Shown: one piece after another, positions 59,401 to 64,000 of the stretch
How positions within the stretch are numbered: position 1 is the stretch's first letter
How the letters are laid out: every line of letters starts with the position of its first letter
Source of the DNA: Bilabrum cf. latius
Taxonomy: Eukaryota; Bigyra: Bicosoecida; Bigyra; Bicosoecida
Assembly: GCA_965178125.1 (NCBI GenBank)
Contig: OZ237755.1
Coordinates: 248,001-312,000 of the forward strand
Length of the DNA: 64,000 nt
Direction: 5' to 3'
Translations under genes and position numbers: made by a program
Notes under the pieces: generated by a model
Seen by the model: only the letters and a program-made list of their open reading frames with translations
Databases searched by the model: none
Told to the model about the DNA's origin: nothing

Positions 59401-61159
59401 GGCCAACTGCACTGATGTAACAGGACGCAGCGTCTAGCTCAATATGCACACGAGATAGCTCACCGAAGCAGGTGCGTCAGCTTCGAGTTGCGGTAGGGCA
59501 CCACCCACGCATCCCTGCTCTTGGTGGCGAGCGCGGAGAGAACGTCAGCTGCGAGAGAGAGCGATCAGAAAACGGGACTGGACGGGGCTGGACACGAAAC
59601 ATGCAACCCGCAACGATCAACGGCAAGCGGATAAGACATGAGGCACATGCAAGGAAGTGAGCTCCCGCTCATGCCTGCCTCTACAGTCTCACCCAGCACG
59701 GTGAGGCTCAGGTTGATGGCCTGGGCCTCGCCCATCAGACGGTCGTCTTCCAGGGCACCGCTCATGGACAGTCGCTCGGAGCCCGCGAGATCCACCACGA
59801 ACAGTCTCCCATGCCGGCGGGGGTTGCGCTTCCGGGCCGAGGCCGGGCCGGAGGAGGATGCGGAGCTCGGTGCCGCGCCGGCGTCGCTGCCGTCCACGCG
59901 CTCCCCAACGACGTCCAGCGCGATGATTGCGTGCGACCTCGATGAATGTTCGTTGAGGTTCGTGCACCCTGTGGCCCTGTTCTTGTTCCCTCTGGCGATA
60001 AGCGCCAGCGCCTCCTCGGCTGTCTCGACCGCCTGCCTCAGCGTGGCGCTGCCCTCGAGATACACGCCCTGGGAGCGAGACTCGCGGATCGAGATCTTCG
60101 GGCCTTTCGAGGCCTAGCCAAGGTCCATGGACACGCCAGCAGCGGCAGCAGAGGCAGCCACAAACGCGGGCGAGTCGGCCAGCAGGTCCTTGAAGCTGTT
60201 CTTGTACAGCTCCACGTACGAGAGCTCCACGCTGTAGCGCATGTCAGGGCGCTCGGAAGCGCGCGCGAACACTGTCTGGAGGGTGCGCTGCAGGACGCCG
60301 GATCCTGCTCCTGGGAGTGCGGCCGACATTCCAGCGGACTGATGGCCAGCGGCTGCCTGCGCCTGCAGGACCCTGGGGTCGTCAGGCGACAGAGCCGGGT
60401 CGGTGCCTGAACAACCCATGATCGTGTGCGTCTTGCCGGACCCAGTGGACCCATACGCGAGCACGGTGGCGTTGTATCCTGCCAGCACGGACTCAACGAG
60501 CGGACGCACTTGCGAAAATACATCCAGCTGCGTCGCTTTTGGACCAAACACTCGATCGAACTGGAACGAGCGCGGCCTCATGCGCGACTGCAACAACTAG
60601 ATAAGACAAAATGAGGCGAGCCACGAAAGGAAGTACGAGGTGGCACAAAGACCGGCCCTTTCGCGTGAATGCCGAAGCAGTTCAAAGTGGATGGTGGCTT
60701 CTCACTGGAGTCTACATGGGAGCGGGAGTTCCGGCAGCCCTTGATCGCGCTGATCGTGGCGTGGCAGCTTGAGATCGAGATCTGCGGAGATTGCACGAGC
60801 AGCTGTCACAATGTATTTTTTAAAAATTCAGGGCGGGGCGTACGGACAGCGTTGTCCGTAAATCGTGACGAATCTCACGAAAATGTCAATCTCCTGCTGC
60901 CGGGGGTGCCGGGAGTCCGTGCCCCTCCAAGGCGCTGGCGACGACTGGGAGTAGCTGCGGCGGTCTTTCGCCTAGCACTCCCTGGAGCAAGCAGCCTGGA
61001 ATCTGCAGATAGGTCATCCACCGAGGGCGGGTTCAGTTGCACAGTGCAGCCATCATTGGCAGGCTCAAGCAGACTTGATTCTCTCAGCTCTACCTCCGTC
61101 TCGGAGAGTGGTCGAAGTCTAAGTAAAACTTGTATGTTCTGGGCCGATGTTGTGCTCAT
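56411..61159 (-). CDS. Kinesin motor protein with long coiled coil and basic tail
   Basis: Six minus-strand exons: 61159-60879, 60781-60706, 60587-59693, 59548-59464, 59321-59078 and 58936-56411 (TGA). They total 1,368 residues, and every junction is in frame. The five introns are 97-144 nt. Eight TAGs are in frame, for example in exon 2, at 60114, and several in the coiled coil. Motor landmarks: IQVLLRLRPLSE, SFQFDRVFGP, the P-loop YGSTGSGKTHTIMG, switch I NEHSSRSHAII, switch II VVDLAGSERL, then YRNSKLTHLLRDSLGG and SLMYAERARAIRN. The motor is N-terminal, so plus-end movement is expected. About 85 extra low-complexity residues interrupt it before SFQFDRVF. The tail has a long coiled coil (about 57,000-58,900), then Lys/Ala/Ser-rich sequence with nuclear-signal-like KRKRAE and KRRRLRK, which suggests a mitotic or nuclear role. 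Class not assigned (kinesin-8/10-like features). Confidence 0.92.
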
Positions 61160-61332
61160 TTTACGAGCAGGACTCGGCTAGTATACCCTCAAGTCTCGAG
61201 GCCACCAACGGTTCCGAATTTTTAAATCGTTTTTATCACCTTATAATTTATTTTCGCTCCGAATCTTGAGACCCAGCGTCAAGCAAAGCGTGGAATAGCC
61301 CTGATTTCGTTGGAAATATGATTGCCTTGAAG

Positions 61333-62655
61333 ATGGTTATCCCGCATACACTATTATCAATAGCGTATGCTGCGATTGCAATTTGTGTTCCGACATTTTC
61401 TGTCGGACCATCGCCGTGGTACGCGTTATTAGCTGTCTGGCCCTCACTTTCTCATTTGTCGTTCTCTGCGCTGTATTTGGCGCCATAGGCCACTGTTGGG
61501 TGGATCGGGAAAGATATAGATTCTGGTTCCATGGCAATATTGCCAACGTTGTGGTTCTTTCCACCTCATTTGGTGCAGTGGCTTACTTGGGCAATTCGAC
61601 ACACAACATGCATACCGTTGAAAGGAGAGCATCCATACGACAGAGTTGGACCAAGTGGGCGAATATATGTAGGGCGATATCCAATGAGGTACCCTTCAGA
61701 GTTTCCAGTTGATGACTGCAGCTCTGTGGTAGACTTGACGGCTGAGTTCCCGGCGCGAGATGCGGTCATCAACGGCAGGACGTACCTGTGCCTGCCTTCG
61801 CTGGATTGCGAAATGCCCCCTCGGGACGAGCTACTGAAACTGGCCAGGCGCGTCGCTGACATGCGTGGGAAAACGTACGTCCACTGCGCCAATGGCCACG
61901 GGAGGAGCGCATGCCTGGCCGCGCTGGTGCTCATGATTCGAGGAGAAGCGACCGGTTGGAGGGACGCCTTCGTAATCATGAGAAAAACCAGGCCGCAGGT
62001 GAACATTTAGTCTCCCCAGGAGAACATGCTGCAGAGCATAGAGGACGAGCTGGCCAGGAAGAGGCTCCTGCCCGCCAGGGAGGCCGCGATGACGAGGGCT
62101 GTGCGCGGCGCCGACGCAGTTCCGCATGGCGAAGACGCCATCGAGCTTTCTTCGCATGTCGCGGCCGGAGCCGCTGCCCCGAGGGATGGAAGCACAGCAG
62201 AGAGGGGGGGGTCGGCGAAGCAGGGACAAGGCCCCCAGACGCCACCCCAGGTGCCCCCGCTGAGGGGTCGCTCCAAGGGATCCAACGCAGACTCGGAATC
62301 AGATGCGGGAGGCGCTGCGAGTCCCGGGTTGCGCACACTCCTGCCGCACAGTATGCCGGGGGTCGATCGGGGCCCGGCGGCTGCGGCATCGGGTGGCTTG
62401 CCTGTCGCTACTAGCGGTGCGGGTCGGTCGCGCGGAGGCTCACTCACAGTGGTTCCGGCAGTGCGCCTGGACAAAGCGGGCCAACGTGGTGCCGGTGGTA
62501 GGGTTACTCACCACGGCGATGTTACGGTGCAGGTGTCTGCGAGGAGGGGAGACACCAGCAACGGAGGCGGAGGGGGAGCGGGGAGCAAAGGGGGCGAGGC
62601 GGGCATCGTGCGGCGGCTATCGCCCAGGTCCCACGCCTCCCCGAGAGAAAATTGA
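61333..62655 (+). CDS. Membrane-anchored dual-specificity phosphatase
   Basis: A single exon of 440 residues from ATG 61333 to TGA 62653-62655, with two TAGs (near 61486 and at 62008). The first ~100 residues carry three or four hydrophobic segments (for example LLSIAYAAIAICV, ALLAVWPSLSHLSF, ILPTLWFFPPHLVQWLTW). They are followed by PYDRVGPSGRIYVGRYP and a DSP fold: SVVDLTAEFPA, then YLCLPSLD with Asp as general-acid candidate. The active-site loop is HCANGHGRS, which fits HCx5R(S/T), and RPQVN precedes the second TAG. The arrangement of N-terminal membrane segments plus a DSP domain resembles a family of bacterial and protist phosphatases I know by pattern only. The C-terminal ~210 residues are Gly/Ser-rich and disordered. 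The substrate (protein, phosphoinositide or other) is unknown. Confidence 0.83.
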
Positions 62656-62837
62656 GAAAAAATGAATTCGCAACTTCGCTGTAGACCCTATCAGAACCAC
62701 GGGGGGATTATTTGCGCGTTGAACAGCTAAAGCCGAAGTGCATATAAGCAAGCAACAAGCAGCAATCCTCCTGAGCCAAATCCAGTGGCAGCCAGACTCT
62801 CCCGCCTTAGGAGGTCCAGACGGGGTGGAGCGGCAAA

Positions 62838-64000
62838 TCACGCCAGCTGCACCTGCAAGACTGATCCTGTTGGCACGGAGGCCGGAGCAGCCAGCCCAAC
62901 GAGCAGCATGCCGCTGGCCTGCTTCGTGGTTGCGACAGCGACCGACTTGCCGTCGAGGGTCACCATCGCGCTCGCGCTGCTCGTCTCGATAACGAGGTTC
63001 TGGACGGTGACTGAACCGTACGATACCTTCCAGCTCACAGTACCACCCGCCCCTCTTCCACTGACCGCGGGGCCCTGGGTACTCGCTCCACACCCGCACG
63101 AGGGAGGGCGACCAGCTGCATCCGCGGCGGGCGGTTGCATGCTCGCCTGTCCCCAGCCGCTGTCCGTGGTGAACCAGCCGCAGAAGCTTCCGTCAGCAGC
63201 AAGCACCCGCGGAGCGATGGTCATCTGCAGCGCCGGCTTGTTCCAGCGGATGCCGGCCGCCAGTTCGAGCAGTGCAAAGCCGCTCATGGGTCTGGAGTAG
63301 TACTGCCCGCACTCGATCTCGTTCACCACGCTGCGGCGGGTGCCATCCTGCCTCGCACGCGTGTCAAGCAGCATCTGCTTCCACACCGCGTCGGTCCCCG
63401 GGGTGCCACAGGCGAGAGCAAGGCCGGCCATCGGGTACTCGATGCCGCTCCAGGCGGCCTCTGAAGTGTACAGCAGCGGCTTCGGCGGGGGCTTAGAGTC
63501 GGGCCAGGTGGCAATGTACAGCCCGCTGTCGCGCTCGTCGTAGAACTTGCGAGGGTGTTGGTCACTAGGATTGAATCCATCGCGATGATTTGCCCCGAAC
63601 ACGCCTGCCACCGCCGTGGCCACATGATCGGCTGGCAGCAAGTCACCCAGATCCAGGATGTACGCCCACCACTGGCCCAGCAGCTGGTCCGTGAACGCAC
63701 CATCCGTGAGCTCGTTCACGTGGTGCTCCGGGTCCGTGACCTGGGTGTACCACTTGCCGTTGGTAAAGCAGAGAGTGTCTAGAGTTTTGGAGCCTAGCTG
63801 GAAGCGCGCACCGTACTTTGAGGCAGAGGCCGAGTCCCCAGCCAGCTTGGCCATTTCCTCGCAGGCTCGCAGGCCGCACAGATACAGTGCGCTCATGAGC
63901 GTGTTCACGCCGTACAGGGGGCAGTCATACGTAGAGGGTTGCGGCCCTCGAACCACGCCGTCTCCCTTCAGGTCAAGCTCGGTCATCCACCTCTCGATGA
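62838..64000 (-). CDS. GH116 glucosylceramidase-like glycoside hydrolase, 5' partial
   Basis: The minus-strand frame is open to the window edge (about 387 codons) and ends at TGA 62840-62838. The start lies beyond 64000. The (alpha/alpha)6 part of GH116 is recognisable: STYDCPLYGVNTLMSALYL, LRACEEMAKLAGD, GKWYTQVTD, FTDQLLGQWWAYILDLGDLL, VFGANHRDGFNP, the WSGIEYPMAG segment and YYSRPMSGFALLELA. GH116 includes the non-lysosomal beta-glucosylceramidase GBA2 and plant or prokaryotic relatives that hydrolyse beta-glucosides or glucosylceramide. The N-terminal beta-sandwich and the catalytic nucleophile region are outside the window. An extra C-terminal beta-rich stretch of about 120 residues with a Gly/Cys-rich linker follows the core. 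There is no TAG in the visible part. Confidence 0.85.
   Translation of the reverse strand, partial: IERWMTELDLKGDGVVRGPQPSTYDCPLYGVNTLMSALYLCGLRACEEMAKLAGDSASASKYGARFQLGSKTLDTLCFTNGKWYTQVTDPEHHVNELTDGAFTDQLLGQWWAYILDLGDLLPADHVATAVAGVFGANHRDGFNPSDQHPRKFYDERDSGLYIATWPDSKPPPKPLLYTSEAAWSGIEYPMAGLALACGTPGTDAVWKQMLLDTRARQDGTRRSVVNEIECGQYYSRPMSGFALLELAAGIRWNKPALQMTIAPRVLAADGSFCGWFTTDSGWGQASMQPPAADAAGRPPSCGCGASTQGPAVSGRGAGGTVSWKVSYGSVTVQNLVIETSSASAMVTLDGKSVAVATTKQASGMLLVGLAAPASVPTGSVLQVQLA

Noticed and set aside
1-64000. Separate short genes ending at each TAG
   Set aside because: The pieces share one frame, lack their own starts and carry consecutive parts of single domains (for example PPIP5K, FolC, GT61).
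1-64000. UAG decoded as leucine
   Set aside because: TDP1 and MAPEG place TAG at Gln columns, and other TAGs fall at polar ankyrin, LRR and coiled-coil positions or beside CAG runs. Leu cannot be fully excluded without a computed alignment.
1-64000. Pseudogenes or sequencing errors as the cause of the in-frame stops
   Set aside because: Only TAG appears, never TAA or TGA, and there are no frameshifts in long conserved genes. Random damage would produce all three stops.

Overview
The window is eukaryotic nuclear DNA. It is GC-rich and very gene-dense: about 20 protein genes and roughly 88% coding by my reading. Introns are short (77-183 nt), nearly all starting GTGAG or GTAAG and ending GCAG. 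Products include a kinesin, an inositol-pyrophosphate synthase, a mitochondrial SCO1, a TBCE-like tubulin factor and a Golgi-type GT61 enzyme. The species cannot be named from the sequence. SCO1 implies an aerobic mitochondrion with cytochrome oxidase.

The main result is a non-standard nuclear genetic code. Read with the standard code, almost every gene breaks into a chain of same-frame ORFs, each ending in TAG. Read with TAG as sense, the chains join into complete proteins with recognisable domains on both sides of each TAG, and they end only at TGA or TAA. I count more than 100 in-frame TAGs over about 18,700 codons and no in-frame TAA or TGA. The amino acid is most likely glutamine: TAG falls where TDP1 and MAPEG proteins carry a conserved Gln, and it sits inside a His/Gln run. 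Similar codes (UAG sense, UAA and UGA stop) are known from a few lineages, for example Iotanema (UAG=Gln) and a sainouroid rhizarian (UAG=Leu). All models below use UAG=Gln.

Layout. 1-9.2 kb (+): the end of a UIM-motif protein, then a giant coiled-coil, low-complexity protein. 9.3-11.9 kb (-): TDP1, a DNA-repair phosphodiesterase. 11.9-12.85 kb: an AT-rich divergent intergenic region. 12.85-17.9 kb (+): a multi-ubiquitin-like protein containing a near-complete ubiquitin, a small unknown gene, and SCO1. 18.1-24.7 kb: a four-exon unknown gene (-), head-to-head with a large LRR protein (+). 24.8-30.4 kb (+): a MAPEG membrane protein and a Ser-rich unknown. 30.6-33.8 kb (+): two tandem ankyrin-repeat paralogues. 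33.9-40.5 kb (+): PPIP5K/Vip1. 41.0-47.9 kb (-): a protein kinase whose catalytic domain is split by about 1,100 residues. 48.6-51.9 kb (-): a decayed GT61 fragment and an intact GT61 glycosyltransferase. 52.2-56.3 kb (+): a TBCE-like protein and folylpolyglutamate/dihydrofolate synthase. 56.4-61.2 kb (-): a six-exon kinesin. 61.3-62.7 kb (+): a membrane-anchored dual-specificity phosphatase. 62.8-64 kb (-): the 3' part of a GH116 glucosylceramidase-like enzyme.

The neighbours are unrelated housekeeping and regulatory genes in mixed orientation, as expected for a compact eukaryotic chromosome. I see no operon, mobile element, CRISPR array, rRNA or tRNA.
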